Assembly: GCA_014773175.1 (NCBI GenBank)
Contig: VXCM01001449.1
Location: 62,001 to 126,000 of the forward strand
Direction of reading: 5' to 3'
DNA: 64,000 bases
DNA from: Lucifuga dentata
Lineage: Eukaryota; Chordata; Actinopteri; Ophidiiformes; Bythitidae
The notes beneath the pieces are model-generated. The model ran no database searches. It was not told where the DNA came from and saw nothing but the letters and a program-made list of their open reading frames with translations. This document shows, piece after piece, positions 1 to 13,999 of the stretch (position 1 is its first letter; each line of letters begins with the position of its first letter). Position numbers and translations under genes: made by a program.

Positions 1-2845
1 AGGCTTTTGACAGCTGCACTGACTAGTTACTTTGCAGATTCAGACTTTAAATCACACGAGATAAACACCTCCTAAATATTTCTGTTGTTGAATCTTTTAT
101 CTCAGTCTGCCTCCTCTTTATGCACAATCCATTTTAGACATTATCTCAACAGTTTTCGATAGGACAAGAATTTGGAGAATTTACTGAAGAGAGAAGCATG
201 TAATCCCTCAGATAAACTGAATGGATCCCAAAATTCAAATCACCCCACTTCTGGATGAAAAACCAAATTTTCAGATTTTTAAAAATTATTTCATTCCAGA
301 TTCTCTAGAAGAGCCTGAACCTCCACTTGTGGGGATTTTCATGTACTGATACATACTATAGGATATGACATGGACCACAATGGATACTTTTACTTTGGAT
401 ACTTGAGTGTTTTACTACTAATAGCTTTAGTATAGTAGAATTTTGAATGTGGGGCATTTAATTGTACTGGAGTAATTTCCATTCTGGCAAGCACTTTTAC
501 TCAGGTAAAGCATTTGAGTACTTCTGTTGTTGACAGCTAGTTGGGATTGTTTTGTGATCTCACTTGCTCTGTCTTTGAGGCTTCATCTTCCTTGTGCAGG
601 TTGTTAAACCTGTGAACTGCAGCTCTTTGCCACAAGTCCCCAATTAGGGTTCTGCCCACACAGCCATAAAACAGTTAGTGAAATCATTCTGGGGCTGTTA
701 GATTTAACACTATTAAGAGTTCATTAGTACCTGCATACACAACGGCTGCTGCAGAGTCATTAACATACAGCCAGAACAGCAGGGTAAAAACCTATGCAGT
801 CATATTAATTATGCTAATGTTTGGCTGTTGCCTGCAGTACTTCTAAAAATAGGGTTAAATATTTTTGTGGGTTGTGTTAAGCCTGTGGTTTACAACAAAG
901 AGGTTTTATATATAAAATTTCACAGAGGATGCAACTAATTTTGTATGATCTTAGGTCAGAATGGTGTGTTTATATGAGAATCTAGTGGATGTAAGTGGAG
1001 GCAGGCTTTGTCTTTTCACCGCTCTTGATTTAGCTGTGTAGTGATCTTTATTTAAATCCTGCCAAACTGATGCCATAACACTTTCTTTGCCCTGGTTTTT
1101 GTTTTGTACATGCACTCAGAAACCTGTTTAGGTATGCCCAAAAAATCAGGTTTATCCAGCAGAATTCTAGTTGTGTAAGCTGGGTCTTTTGTTTGGGAAA
1201 TCAGGTCCTGCAGAAAGCTAACAATAACCAGAATAGCTTGGAGTATGAATGTTACCAGCCAATGCAAGATGGTGCCGGAAAACTCTTATTAAACCTCTTT
1301 ACAATGTAATTAAGCATAATTGCAGCACCAGCTTGAATGCTGCGGAGTATATTACCTCAGCTGAAGTAACTGCTTGTGATCATTAGTGTGTAAAACCAGT
1401 CACAGCAGTGGATGCTCCACATTCTATTTGCCAATGCAAGAGGGGTCCAGAATCTTTATGGAGTGAAGGTTTAAGTTACGTTTGCAAAAGGTCCCTCAAG
1501 CTCTTCTGCAAACAAGGGCTGGAGATCAAACATCAAAGCTGGTCTGGGTGTTGGGCTAGGGTGGGTGGNGGGGGTGAATGACAGGTCTGGAGGACAGAGA
1601 GCAGAGCAGGAAATCCTCCATCTTGTCCACGTCTTGCAAATGGAAAGCTGCACCTCGTCTCAACATCCAAATCCAAAGATAACCCTGGCACTAAGTCCCA
1701 GCCTCCCTGACACTGTGGCTGGGCGACACCATCTGACCCCACTTAGTCACATGCCAGACCTTTCCCTCATGATAATCCTCCAGTCAAGTGACAAAAAGTC
1801 AGCTGAGAGAGAGCTGAAAAGTAATTCAGGAATGAGTTTATGGAAAGGTCGACTGTGAGCTTAGTGAAAGCTCAAACACAAGTAGCCTGTGAGGAACATT
1901 TATATGCTCGAGTGGGGCAGTAATCTGCACAGCATTGTGAAGTGCCTGACGGGCAACTTTCTTTGTCTCCATTATGAAAGGAGAAACAAAAGTCTGCTGT
2001 GATCTTTTCTTCAGTTTCACTCAATTGTGTTCCGTCTGTCTGTAGGACAAGAGATTAAGTTTAGCTGTTAAAATTATAGTCTCCAGCACAGAATCGTGTG
2101 ATCCTGGAAATTTCTTGGCATCCAGGCCGCTTGAGAAACTGAAGGGGAAGAAAAAATTTGCCCTCCTGTTGAGCAGCAATGATTGAATAAGACACTAGCG
2201 CCCTCCACAGGAAACAAAAGCTAGCCTAGTCATAAACACCATTGCTCTGCTCTGGTTTTGGCCAACCTGATTCTCAACAGCTAATGAATTTACTGGAACT
2301 TGGAGTGTTTTCTGTTACAGGCTCAAGGGATATGCAGAGAAAGACAAATGTGCTTCTGAAAATGTTTAATTATTTTGGGTGAGCTGGCTGAGCCTTGTAG
2401 TTTTGTTGTTCTGCTGTTTAAATTAATAAAAGAATCAGTTTCCTTTTTTGTTTAGTGATCTGATGTATGTCGTAGATGTGTGAGAAAGTCCATGAAATCA
2501 AATCTAAAATGGCCTGCCATATCTATGGGAAATAGTATCCCATGGGAGGACTATTAGTTACAAATTTAGTGTCCAATAGCACAGTGTGGGACGTGTGACT
2601 GACAGGTCTGTTGGCCACTGATCAGATAGAGCTGAGAGAGGGAGAGGGAAGGAGATAGAAAGTAAAGTAAGACAGCTAAACAGAGAGATAAGTCCAAAGC
2701 AGGGAGGTTAACCAGAGAGAGAAGAGACAGAGGAGGGACGGAAATCAGCTAACCAGAAGGCTGCAGGAACAGAACTGGCAAGAGAGGAAACTGTCCTGAT
2801 CCTCTTTTCTCCCTGACCATGTCTGACTGTGAGGGACTACCTATC

Positions 2846-2848
<3 letters not shown>

Positions 2849-2894
<46 letters not shown>
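2849..2894. repeat. (GA)n microsatellite
   Basis: Uninterrupted GA dinucleotides, about 23 units. Confidence 0.97.
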
Positions 2895-2896
<2 letters not shown>

Positions 2897-5048
2897 CTGC
2901 ATGCTTCTGTGTATATGCAAGAATATGTGCAACATATGAGGAATATGACGTCGTTTACATCTCATTAATCCATCTCCTAAACTTGTGTATATGATTTCTG
3001 TGTTTCCATATGTGTATATTCTTTCTGTCATCGTGTTCTTGTGTATGTTTGGGTGAGGGCCTTTCTTGATCCATCCTGTTATGATCTTTGCCTTCCACTG
3101 GGACAGCTCACCCAGCAAGCATTCAGCTGCAAACCGGAGCTGGATCAGTGTGGATCCTTATATGGAAATGGAGTGATTTCCCTCTTGTTTCCACCAAAAT
3201 AATGCATTAGGAGTTTAAATGACAGATAAAGGGAGAGAAAGGAGTGAGCAAGTGTCATGTAGAGTATGAGGATGAGGATTGATGAAGGTCAAAAGGTAAA
3301 CATGCTGCATAACAAGCCGCAGATGATTTCTTGCAGAGAAAGATTTGTGTATGCAAGACTTGTCCCAAAAGGATGGGGACAAATGTCATAAGATCTGGTA
3401 TGTTTGTGTTTGTGCATGTTTCTGCTTGTGCATGTGTGTGTATGTGTGTGTGTGCATGCATCTTTAAGTATCAGTTGATTAAATGGTCATTTCCCACAAG
3501 CTGGGAGATGAACTGAAGCTCTACTGCCCAGCAAACAGAAACAATCAGTTATAAAAAGAAACCTTCCCATCGTCTTTCTCTCTCTCTCACTCGCTCACAT
3601 TTCATCCACTCACCCTTCCCTTTATCGCATCTCTATCATCCCTCCCTGTCCTTTTATCTTTTCCTTTTCCTGTTTGTCTCCTCTCTGATCTCTCTTCCTT
3701 CCCTATGAGGCTCAATCCATGCATGAGTCTATTATCTGGTTTTGAAAAAGGATAACTCAGAAGGAGGAAAGCCGCCTTACAGTGTTGCATAAACTTTAGC
3801 CTCTGCAACAACTACCATTTTTGAGGTTGTATCATACATTTGCCAGGAAATGACATCAGATATGGAAAGCAAAATTAATGTGAATCCTATTCTTATACAG
3901 AGATATGGCAGCTAATGAAGATGACCTAATAAAATAAAATGGTAGCAACTGTAATTTGTACCATGTCAACCCCAAATGTTCCTAATGTTACACTTAAATT
4001 TCCCTTAAGTAGTTTCAAAGGAAGGTAATTTTTTCCACATTGTTTGATAATGTCACATCAAGTCTATATTCTGTATATGCTTTTACAGAACTTCAAGCAA
4101 GGTCATATTACACTTAGATTTAGCATGTTAGAATATTCAAATCAATGTGTGGCTTATTTGGCATCTTTGTATACCTTGAGATCTTGACTAAAATTTAATA
4201 TAAAGTTCTGCAGGTTCAACAATGCTTGTCCATTGAACAGAAATTTGTGCAACAATGGCGATGCAATGATGGATCTGCAAAAGGTATTTAGGATTTATGA
4301 GCTATATATATTTTGAGGCATCTTTTGCATGCATGAATTGTGTCAGAAGCAATGCAAACACATTTTTTTCCTTTTTTGCCTGTATAGGATTCTAAATTAC
4401 AATCAAACTGCATAATAATGTTTAAAATGCTTGTCTGATTTACATGTGTAAGTTTGGAGGATTGTTGTGTGTGGCATTTAAGGTTCTGTGGAAAAAACTG
4501 TAACAGATTAATGGCAGGAAATGGTCGGGCTGATAGTCATGGACTGATTATAATCTTTCCGTTTCAGTGTGGATTCCCTTCACTGTAACACACAGGCAGT
4601 TCCTAGTGACTTTTACACATAGCGTGCAGCATTTCAAAAGTTGTCCTGCAGGTGGCAGCATTGACATAGTTTACGAATGATGTTAATGCTCAATAAGTGA
4701 AGGAAAAGTACAGCATGATGAAAAGTGGGCAGTGAAATGTAAAAAGGATGAATAGAGAAGGTGCAGACTGAGGATGCAAAAGGAGACTGAAATGAGAGAT
4801 GAGATAAATGACAAAAGAAATAGTTTATGAAAGCAAGGAAGATATATTTAAAAGAAGGGAGAAAATGAAAGAATAGAGAAAAAGGCAAATGAAACGCCCA
4901 TGTAAGCTGTGTATCATGTAACTGAGATGTATGGAGTCAAAAATGGTTGCTGACACATGTCTGTGTAATAAAATGCATCATCATCCAGTCACCGCTGCCT
5001 ATCTGGCCAATGTCTGGCCGTGTGTGTGTGCGTGCATGTGTTTTTAAC

Positions 5049-5060
5049 GTGTATGTGTGT

Positions 5061-5125
<65 letters not shown>
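5049..5125. repeat. (GT)n microsatellite
   Basis: About 38 GT units with two early GTAT interruptions. Confidence 0.97.
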
Positions 5126-5126
<1 letters not shown>

Positions 5127-5536
5127 ATGCTACTGTAGTCAGCGTTGCAGATGAGAGATGAAGATGCTTCATCTTCTGCTGACGTCAGCTCTCCATCTGT
5201 GCCCTGAATACGAGGATATGATGCAGATTTGCTGATGTAAAAACTCTTCCTCTTATCTCTCTGTGAAATAGCAGCCTGACTAAAAATGTGTCATTTGATG
5301 CAGCTTTAAGTACAGTCACCTATGTTGCTGTGTTAGACATATAGGGAGGAGTGTGACAACTGCACAGTATGCATTAGAATAAAGTCTGCAGTCGGCCATG
5401 GTTGATCATGTGCCTGATTTCCTCAGCAAAGTTTATTTTTGGCTGCATCGATTGAAGGACAGGGTGTGGGACTTTGGAGGAGATGACAGGAGAGAAGGAG
5501 AAGTCATTTGGTGCAGGGAAGAGAAACAAACCAAGC

Positions 5537-5572
5537 AAAAAAAAAAAAAAAAANAAAAAAAAAAAAAAAAAA
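5537..5572. repeat. Poly(A) with N at 5554
   Basis: A-run broken by a single N, a join between contigs that both end in the homopolymer; true length unknown. Confidence 0.9.
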
Positions 5573-5753
5573 GGAACCTGAAACTTAAGAGATAAGAAAA
5601 TAGATATATAACATATATATACAATAGGATGTACAGTATGAGACTGTGGAAAGTGATGCATGAAAAAGAAAGATAACACTTGTGTGTGATAAAATGGTGT
5701 GCATTTTCACCCTCGGTCAGATCTGGCTTATGTGTGCATCTTTGGGTGCAGGC

Positions 5754-5761
<8 letters not shown>

Positions 5762-5808
<47 letters not shown>
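5762..5808. repeat. (GA)n microsatellite
   Basis: About 23 uninterrupted units. Confidence 0.97.
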
Positions 5809-5810
<2 letters not shown>

Positions 5811-5914
5811 CTTGGCTGTTCAGGAAATGGGGGAAGGGTGTACATGGATGTTTCAGCGGCCAAGTCAGATGTGATTAATGTTGTCGTCGCTTGAGAGAAC
5901 ACACAGCCTTGCAC

Positions 5915-5916
<2 letters not shown>

Positions 5917-5954
<38 letters not shown>

Positions 5955-5962
5955 TGTGTGTC
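5917..5962. repeat. (GT)n microsatellite
   Basis: About 23 units with one GA interruption. Confidence 0.97.
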
Positions 5963-6879
5963 AATACACTTACAAACCACACCACCACTGAAATGTTATG
6001 GCAGTGATGACTTGGATTTAGATTAATGAATTGTTTTCACAGGAGTAGCAGGTTGACATATTAAAATGTTTCAGATTGACTTGTAATTTGCTGTTTTCTG
6101 CTATTAAATGACCCTACAGCTGTAGTATCATCAGTATGTGTCTATGAACTGCAGTTCACTGAATTACATGTATTTCATTCTACTTCTCTGACCACCGTAT
6201 GGCTCATTAACATATAAAATAGATGTAGATGTAGATTGTCTTGGTTTATAACCTTATTCACTACTACTGCATCATTAGCATTAATGAGAGGAGGTCAGGA
6301 AGGAAGGAGGGAGGAAGGAGATATCAAAAGTTACCTCAGAACCACCAAGGACTCAATTTATACCTACAGTATGATTTAATATGGTGTCATGAATGTTATA
6401 TTTTTGTATAGAATAATACAGTGGCTCCTCTTTAATGTAACATTATCTCTCTCTCTCTCTCTCATTATTTCTCTCTCTCTGTGTGTCTGTCGATCTGCTT
6501 TTCCTCTTGCCTGCCTGCCTGCCTATCTGTCCATGTCAGTCCTCTCATAATGTTTGCATGTGTGCCCACTGTGAATCTAATCCTCTGCTCTGGCCCGTGT
6601 CTCAGCGAGAGACGTACTGTGCAATCTCAGCAAAGCAGAGGGTGTCAGATGTTTGCTGTGTGCTCGCTGAAAAGTTGAACATGTAAAAGAGGATAAAGAC
6701 CTGTGTGAAACTGTCTCATATATAAAAAAGTCCAGTCTTGTGTTTACATTTGGACCAAGGATTTACCTTTTTAAGGAATTTAAAATCAACTTAGGTGTGA
6801 TTTATTTGAGATAATGTTAATTTAAAGCTGATTTTAGTGAGTATTTTGTGGGAGTGTGTGAAAGTTTTACTTTTAGTGA

Positions 6880-7160
6880 AGAATCCACAGAGAATTATCA
6901 CCAATTCTGCAGCTGTCATTACCTTCTAAGTCTTTCTTTTGGTCTTATAGTCACATATTTACTATGTAGTAGAGTTTTAACAGGTTTCATCAGCTGTGTT
7001 TCTAGCAGCAGAAGTCTCAGGAGTTAGTGAACACCGAAACAGAGCTCACAAGAGAGTCAATAGTGGAGTGAAACATGAATCCACTAGGCTGTTAGTGTTG
7101 CTCTGTGTCTGCTGAAAATGTAAGAAAGCTGTTGTTTGCTAGCACAGAAGCTGTAATAAT
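6880..7160. repeat. Probable dispersed repeat
   Basis: Stretches such as GTTAGTGAACACCGAAACAG and GTTGCTCTGTGTCTGCTG resemble a repeat I recall from many fish introns. Ends and class were not determined. Confidence 0.3.
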
Positions 7161-8088
7161 TTTTGTCAGGAATGCATGTCAATCAGCATATTTTGGTGTT
7201 TCTAAGTGTCCAAAAATGGTGAAAGTTGCTTTAAATAGACTTAGGACACCCAGGCATTTTGAAATGTCATAGCAGGACAGGCACAGATGGCACTATAACA
7301 TTAGTGATGGCTGGATTCCATATGCAGGCTCACTGGGAAACCTAAATAGAACAAGGACATCATTAATGTTTATTAGTTACACTGTGCTGTTCAAAAGGTT
7401 CATCATGATAAATGTCTGTTAGTGTCAACTTGTCTGTACTTAATATGAACATAGCCACAGTATCCAGTACATTTTTACAGTGAAACCAATATTAATACTT
7501 TGCCTCAGGACTGGGGTTAAATATGACCATAGCTGCCAGTGACAGAAAGTAACAGTCACATGATGTTGAGTGTTAACATTAGGCAAGTTGATGCTATAAG
7601 TAACACTTCAGAATTTATATTTGAGATATTAAAGAGTGTAATTTAGTATCATAAGATGTGAAACTCACTTAAGACTTACATTAACTTATCTTTTGCACAA
7701 ATCAAAAACCCTTTAGGAAAAAGAAAATTGGAGATCTGATGAGGAAACCCATGACCTAAAAATATGACACACTTCAGTAGTATTTTAAAACGAACATAAA
7801 GTCAGTTGGTATTAAGTTGAATTTACATCAGAGTCCAGATCAGTGTGAAGCTGTCTCGCATTCATTACTCATGGAGAAACCGTACACTGCAATTCAATAC
7901 AAGTCTATCTATATCTATAAGGCAATGCATATATTAACTGGAGTGTTTGAGTGACAGGGTTCAACTTTCTAAAACAGCAGGACATGTAATGTTGCTCTAC
8001 AGCCTAAGGATTATGAGCTATTTATAGTCCAAAAGCAGGTAGCACCCCCCCCTTAGAGACTTAGCAAGGGATAGGACCAAACATTTGC

Positions 8089-8126
8089 TTTTTTTTTTTT
8101 TTTTTTTNTTTTTTTTTTTTTTTTTT
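8089..8126. repeat. Poly(T) with N at 8108
   Basis: Homopolymer contig join of the same type; length unreliable. Confidence 0.9.
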
Positions 8127-8731
8127 GGCACCATCATTGTCTTAAATCCCACATACACTCTCTTGTTCCCTCTTCTAATAACTGTAGCTGTAGCTGCAGT
8201 GCTGCAGCCTCAGCATCGCAGCAGGACTCATTTTTACAGTTTTATTTAATTTCAGTGCTGATCCAGCAGTGATCTGACCCACTTTCACCCATATTTATAG
8301 AAAATTACTTAATGAAAGGGTAAGACATGAATTTTCCCATAAATTCATCAAAGTGCATTATCAAAAAAATTAGCGTTATTCTTACAGTAATCAGTAGAGG
8401 CTTGAAAAATACAGGCATAATCCTTCACCCTTCTATAAAATTCCTAAAATTAGTAAATCTAGGTCCTACATACATAATGCTATTAGAGACCATGACCAAA
8501 AGACTGTGGTAAAACACAAGTGGTGACCCAGTTTTCCTGAATCATAGCATCATTACTTGGCATTGCTGCTGCTAGTGTGAGGGTACTGCAGTGTGTAGCT
8601 GCCATTTTCTTTCATTGTGCAGCCTTGTTTCTCTCTGCACTCAATTTACAAAAAACAGAGTTACATGATATCTACACTGATATGTTGCTGAGCTTCTTAT
8701 AGTATCCTTGTGGTAACAGTGATGTATCATG

Positions 8732-8876
8732 ATGGTTTACTGGGCAAGATGCAGGTCATATAACATGTTGTAATGCTGTGGGTCTGAATCCAGCTCATAC
8801 ATATGTTGCCGTGTGAGTGCCTATATGTTGTATAATGTGACGCTCCCTCCCATCTCCTCCTGCCTGTCTGACAGAG
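8732..8876 (+). mobile_element. Decayed tRNA-derived SINE
   Basis: Contains a B-box-like GGTCTGAATCC at 8781-8791 and a 3' region CTCCCTCCCATCTCCTCCTG like that of common teleost tRNA SINEs. No clear target duplication. Family recognised from memory only. Confidence 0.4.
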
Positions 8877-9048
8877 AGCTTTGATCTAAATACTTTCATT
8901 CTAAATATTTAATTCCAGATTCTCCTCTGTGAAAAGTAGGTCACATTTCCTCCACACACTTCATATGTCGAGTATTCCTTCAACAATCGCTGTTGTTCAT
9001 GGTTTTCTATTGTTTTCAGAGAGTTAACTCCTTTATGCACACATATAC

Positions 9049-9561
9049 TGTGACGAGTGGGGTTTGGACCCAAATGCAGCACACAGTACACTTTGACAAG
9101 TTAAGTTCTTTAATAGAGTTCTCAGTTCAACACAGAAGCAGGCAGAACAACAGGCAGGACAAAGCGCCAACACAGAGACTGACAGACAGGGAACCCAGTT
9201 GCAGGGACCAGAATCGGAGTCGGGGACAGAAGGCAGAGGTGGTTTCCAGGGAAACGACGAGCAGAATAGTCCAAGACAGGCCAAGTCGGTAACAGAATGT
9301 CAGTTCACAAAAGAACGCTGGAGAGTCTTGCATCGAGGATGGCAAAGAACAATCTGGCAAAGGGTGAGTGTGAGACTGGGGCTTAAATCCATGCCTGATT
9401 GGTGCTAATTGGTGACAGCGTCCAAACCTGAAATGAATCAGGCTGATGAACGGAGGTGAGGAGCTGAAGACCAGGCAGGCAGAAATGGCAGGTGAGTAGC
9501 TGAGGACCAGGAAGGCAGAAATGGCAGGTGAGTGGCTGACCAGACGTGCAGAACTGTGACA
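9049..9561 (-). mobile_element. Solo LTR, probably Ty3/gypsy type
   Basis: 513-bp element that starts TGTGACG and ends GTGACA on the plus strand (TG...CA termini) and is flanked by the 5-bp direct repeat TATAC (9044-9048 and 9562-9566). Read on the minus strand it has the order expected of an LTR: a TTTAAG promoter-like motif, then a TATTAAA polyadenylation-like motif near the 3' end. No internal retroelement genes adjoin it, so it is a solo LTR left by recombination. Superfamily assignment rests on the 5-bp duplication and recalled similarity. Confidence 0.8.
9455..9543. repeat. 36-bp tandem repeat inside the LTR
   Basis: Two units (9455-9490 and 9491-9526) differ at only a few bases and share GGCAGAAATGGCA at the end; a third partial unit runs to about 9543. 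Confidence 0.85.
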
Positions 9562-12005
9562 TATACAGGACACTCATAAATATATTTGGAGCTGAGGTTA
9601 ATATTGCTAAAATTAGCATTAAAAACAGACATTAGTTTGAGATATGTAGACAGACAAACACAAGCATGTTTTGTCTCAAAATGGATCATAATCATTGACA
9701 AATATGAATAGCTGCCTCACAAATTTCAACTGTCTTCCTGTTCTCTCCCTGTACTTTGGAATCTTTTAGTTACAGTCATAATGTCCTACATGAGGAGCCA
9801 GGGTTCATAATTCATTATCATAAAATGTGTTTAAATTTAGATTTGACGTCTATTCTGATAACCACATACTAGAAATAACAGCTTACTTTCACCAGCAGGT
9901 GGGAAATAATCTATTTTCAACAGTTACTCAGCCGATTTACTCGCACCTCTTACATTCAGTCCACCTCTCTCCATCTCTGTGTCGCCTCTGCTGTCCAGAG
10001 TTATTAAAATAGGCTGAACCTGTCCATCATGGACAGTATTACATCCACTGCTCTCTCTTCACCGTCTAGATGCATCAATAGCACAGCTGCTGTTATGAGA
10101 TGTCATACTGTCACACCTTGAGAATTGATCTTGGTTGTATCGACCAAAGCCTAAGGTAAGATGAAATATGAATACATGAAACTTTAACGCTCCTAATTGA
10201 GAAATTTGCCCACAGCAGTGTGAAGAAATACATATATTTACTGTAGATAACAAAAAATCATGACATGTTTTAGGATTATATAATTGATAAATGTTGAAAA
10301 TGTAGGGATTGTACTGCATCTGTTCAGTTATAAGTAAGACTCAGACTCAGAGTGTAAGCACAGTGACCAGAGTTTTACAATTATGAACTTTAGAATGTTA
10401 CTAAAAAGCCAAAAAACTAGAACCAGTTTCATTTTAAATATATTCCTGCACTTTTGGCGGGCTCATTCTTTTCCTTTTGGCAGAGAAAAGCTCATTTTAG
10501 ATTACCTTTGTTGCTCCATTTGTGTTTCGAGTTTATACATTTAATTTACACATCCTAAATCACTGATTTCAGGGAAAAAAAACACTCCATGTTTGACTTA
10601 GGGAAGAATGTCTTTAAAGACACCTCAGTGTGCTTCAAAAGAACTCAGGCATACCGCATACCACACACACACATCAGAATGCAACCCTGTTTATACCTGT
10701 TCATTATGCCCACGCTCAAAGATGGGGTGCTAAAGCTGCTATCATAGGGACATGATGCTCTCCTCAAAAGCTTTTTCATGGCATAGCATAGGGTTGTAAG
10801 TGCAGAAATGGTTACATGAAGAAAGAAGAAAGAAAAAGAGAGGTTGAGAGAGAAAGTAAAACCCAGCCTTCTTTCACACCTCAACACACCTGACAAGTGT
10901 GCCTGTCAGACTGTCTGTTTTGTCACTTTACAAATTTTGTTGGATACAGACCCCCCAATTCAATCATTGGAAAAGGAGTTTCCAGACACAATCAGATGAT
11001 CTGACAGACAGAGTTCTAAAGAATTGCTATATTTTGTCATTTCAAAGACTTTTTATCGTGCACTCTTATATCTTTAGAGGAAGTGCTTGAAACTTAACCT
11101 GGTGTCTTTGGTTGACCTGGCAACTGTCCCAGTGTTAATACACTGTAATGTTTAACTAACAGGATCAAAAACAAGTTCAGTCCAGGTACCCCAGTCAGTG
11201 TTTATCAGTCCAGAACTGAAGACAGCAAAATGTCTTCAACTCAAGTATAGATTCATGGATTGTTATTTTGGCTTGGAATAATACTTCTTAGATGAAAAAC
11301 AGAAAGACTGTACGGCAAAGTGCCCAGGCTTTGATTAAATTCGGTGTATATATGAATCAGGTTGGATTAATTCATGTAATAAACCGCAAATAGCCCAATA
11401 TCCAGGACAGGCCCAGCAGATGGTGGCTGGATCATACAGAGGATTGACCTTGTTCCCTCTTCCAGCTCTGGATTTGATTGTGTGTAATCTGGCACTGACA
11501 GACTGACTGATCATCGGTGGATAAAGTGAATGTCAGCAGTTTCTTTTCTCTCTTTGGGGAAAAAAAAAAAAAGATCAAACTGCTGTTTTTGACCTTCAAG
11601 TAGATGCAACAGTGTAAAAAATAGAGTCAGCAATATGCCAAGCCTGAGTAAAGCAGTGTACCCCTGCCAGGTGTATGAAGCTGGCTGACCAGGCCTCTCT
11701 GACTCATCTGGTTATACAAAAAGTTTTGAATCAAGCAAAGAAAACAAACTTTATTGTGATAATCAGGCTCATGAAATAACAAATGAAGGCATTTTTGTGT
11801 TCTTTATATTTTCATTAATAACAAATAGATGAAGAGTTAATTTTAATTTTTAACAATGAAATAATCTACTGATCATTTCCTGAGTGACCTAGTTGTAAAT
11901 CTTTAACACACAGCTCTATTTTGAGGCATAGGGCTATGTATATATTTGCAATGAGAAAAAGTGGGATATCCTTACACTCACACAACCCTGTCCTGTTTAC
12001 ATTTG

Positions 12006-12007
<2 letters not shown>

Positions 12008-12049
<42 letters not shown>
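12008..12049. repeat. (GT)n microsatellite
   Basis: About 20 units. Confidence 0.97.
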
Positions 12050-12247
12050 GTGAGTATACAGTCCCTGGTTTGCCATGATGGATGAGCAACAATAGGGAGG
12101 TCTGCGTGAGAGAGAGCAGAGGAGGAGGAGGAGGAGGAGGTGGAATGGCGGTTCCACCACTTCCCACCCGCTGAGTTTTAGGTGGAGTTTAGGACCATGG
12201 GGGGATGGAGGGACTATACCCTAGTTTTAGCTGCCTCTTTTCACATG

Positions 12248-12248
<1 letters not shown>

Positions 12249-12285
<37 letters not shown>
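12249..12285. repeat. (AC)n microsatellite
   Basis: About 18 units; the opposite phase to the GT array 200 bp upstream. Confidence 0.97.
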
Positions 12286-12286
<1 letters not shown>

Positions 12287-12804
12287 GACAGTCTCTTTCC
12301 CTTCTGTCCCTAATCTAGGCTCACAATCTGCCCCCAGACTAAGATTTATAATAGTCACTAATCTTAATCTGACTGGAAGTCTTTAGGGCAGCCATAGGGG
12401 AGGACACCAAAAAAAAATATAGCATGGCTCTTAGTGTGTGTTGGGCAATGAGCCGCCTGCCATTCCTGTCTGCATCTGAATCAAAACATTGCACGCTGTG
12501 GCACTGTGGCGATTCCACACTCTACGCTCTGATTTCACATTATCTAAAGAAACGCAAATACCTAGTGTGTTTTTATGAGTGCGTTTTAGATTCCAGGAAA
12601 GAGATAGATATCCAAGTGTTGTAAAGGTCATGGTAGTTTTCTTTTGTTTTCATAGTGTGCACATTCATCATTGGTCTTTTCCTGCATCACAAAGAGCACC
12701 TTGTTTTCTTCTTTTCTCCAGGCTGTTGCTGTGAGGAGCTTTGGTAGATCTGTGATGGTGCTTGATGTTGTTGTGTAATAATTGAAGGGGAGCGCAGTGT
12801 TTTC

Positions 12805-12806
<2 letters not shown>

Positions 12807-12842
<36 letters not shown>
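12807..12842. repeat. (GA)n microsatellite
   Basis: About 18 units. Confidence 0.97.
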
Positions 12843-12844
<2 letters not shown>

Positions 12845-13878
12845 CCTCTGGGGTCAACAATATGGAGGCCTTGAACCGTAAACTGATCAAGGCCTTATTC
12901 TTCTACTTTTCATTGCTTTTCTTTCATCTTCTCTGTGAAGGCCGACACCTTTGAACCAGAATGAATTTAAGATTTGATGTCTGGCAGAGGGGGGATCACA
13001 TAGACAGACTGAATCAGGAACTATATCAATCTCCAAGTCTGTCCTTTCATGGTCTCTCCTTTTGCCACCTCTAAAGCAATATTCTTTGTGTGCAATTTCG
13101 TCAAAGTCCTCTAATGATCTGAAAAGAAGGCATGTGTGTCTGACATGAATACAGGCCACAGACTCTGACTTTTGGCTTATTATTTTCCCTCTGCAAGCCT
13201 GAATTATAAATAATGCAAAGAGGTTTTCCCCCTTAGTATTTGTAACCAAAAACCCCCAGTCAAAATTAAGTAGCACTCTATTTTCACCTTTTTTTTCTAC
13301 TGGGTATCCCCATTTCGCCTCCTTTGTTGATTTTTTAATTTGCTCCCTTTCCCCCCCTCTCTCCCTACCCCACCACCTCCTCATGCACTTTCTTTTTCTT
13401 TTGCTATTCCCCCTCTATTTCCCCTCCCCCTCTACCCTATTTATTTCTCTTTTCTCAATTCCCTGGTCTCCCTTTCATTCTCTCCCCCTCTTGTCCTTGT
13501 TTTGAGGATCCCTCAGCCTCTACGCAGTCTGCAGCGGGGCAGATAAGACAGACGAGGGACAAAATGATAATCATGTTTAGTCGCAGGAATGATCCCCTGG
13601 CAATGTTCTGCCTCAGTGTTTGGTAGCAGCAGAAAATAAGTAATGTCAAGTGTTTGGTTTGTTATGGCGTGTCCCTGTGTGACTCTGTACTATTACATGT
13701 AGGTGCAGCAAGTTTTCTTCATCTCTCTCCTCTCCTCTTCTCTCCTCTCTCTCCAAGTGGAGGAGGAGGAGGAGGATCTGTCAGACAGACCCTGCCCCCT
13801 TTGCTCTGACTCGTCCACATTCTGTGACAGGGAAAGGCTGGGCTGTCCCAGGCATTATCTAAACACACACGCACCCAC

Positions 13879-13883
13879 ATGCA

Positions 13884-13929
<46 letters not shown>
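13879..13929. repeat. Compound (CA)n(GA)n microsatellite
   Basis: A CA array passes directly into a GA array; about 560 bp upstream of the eml1 ATG. Confidence 0.95.
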
Positions 13930-13931
<2 letters not shown>

Positions 13932-13999
13932 CTGGCACACATGCACACACATCACACACACACACATTGGCTGCACTCTCAGCTCAAGCTCTCTTAAAG

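Noticed and set aside
4937..5138. Cys/Val and His/Thr repeat peptides on both strands
   Set aside because: Translations of a (GT)n/(CA)n microsatellite. The same applies to similar frames elsewhere in the window.
9127..9573. 148-codon reverse-strand open frame
   Set aside because: Lies within the solo LTR and its tandem repeat; the low-complexity peptide is not a protein I recognise.
12887..13384. 165-codon reverse-strand open frame
   Set aside because: No family similarity and a purine-rich low-complexity start; treated as chance.
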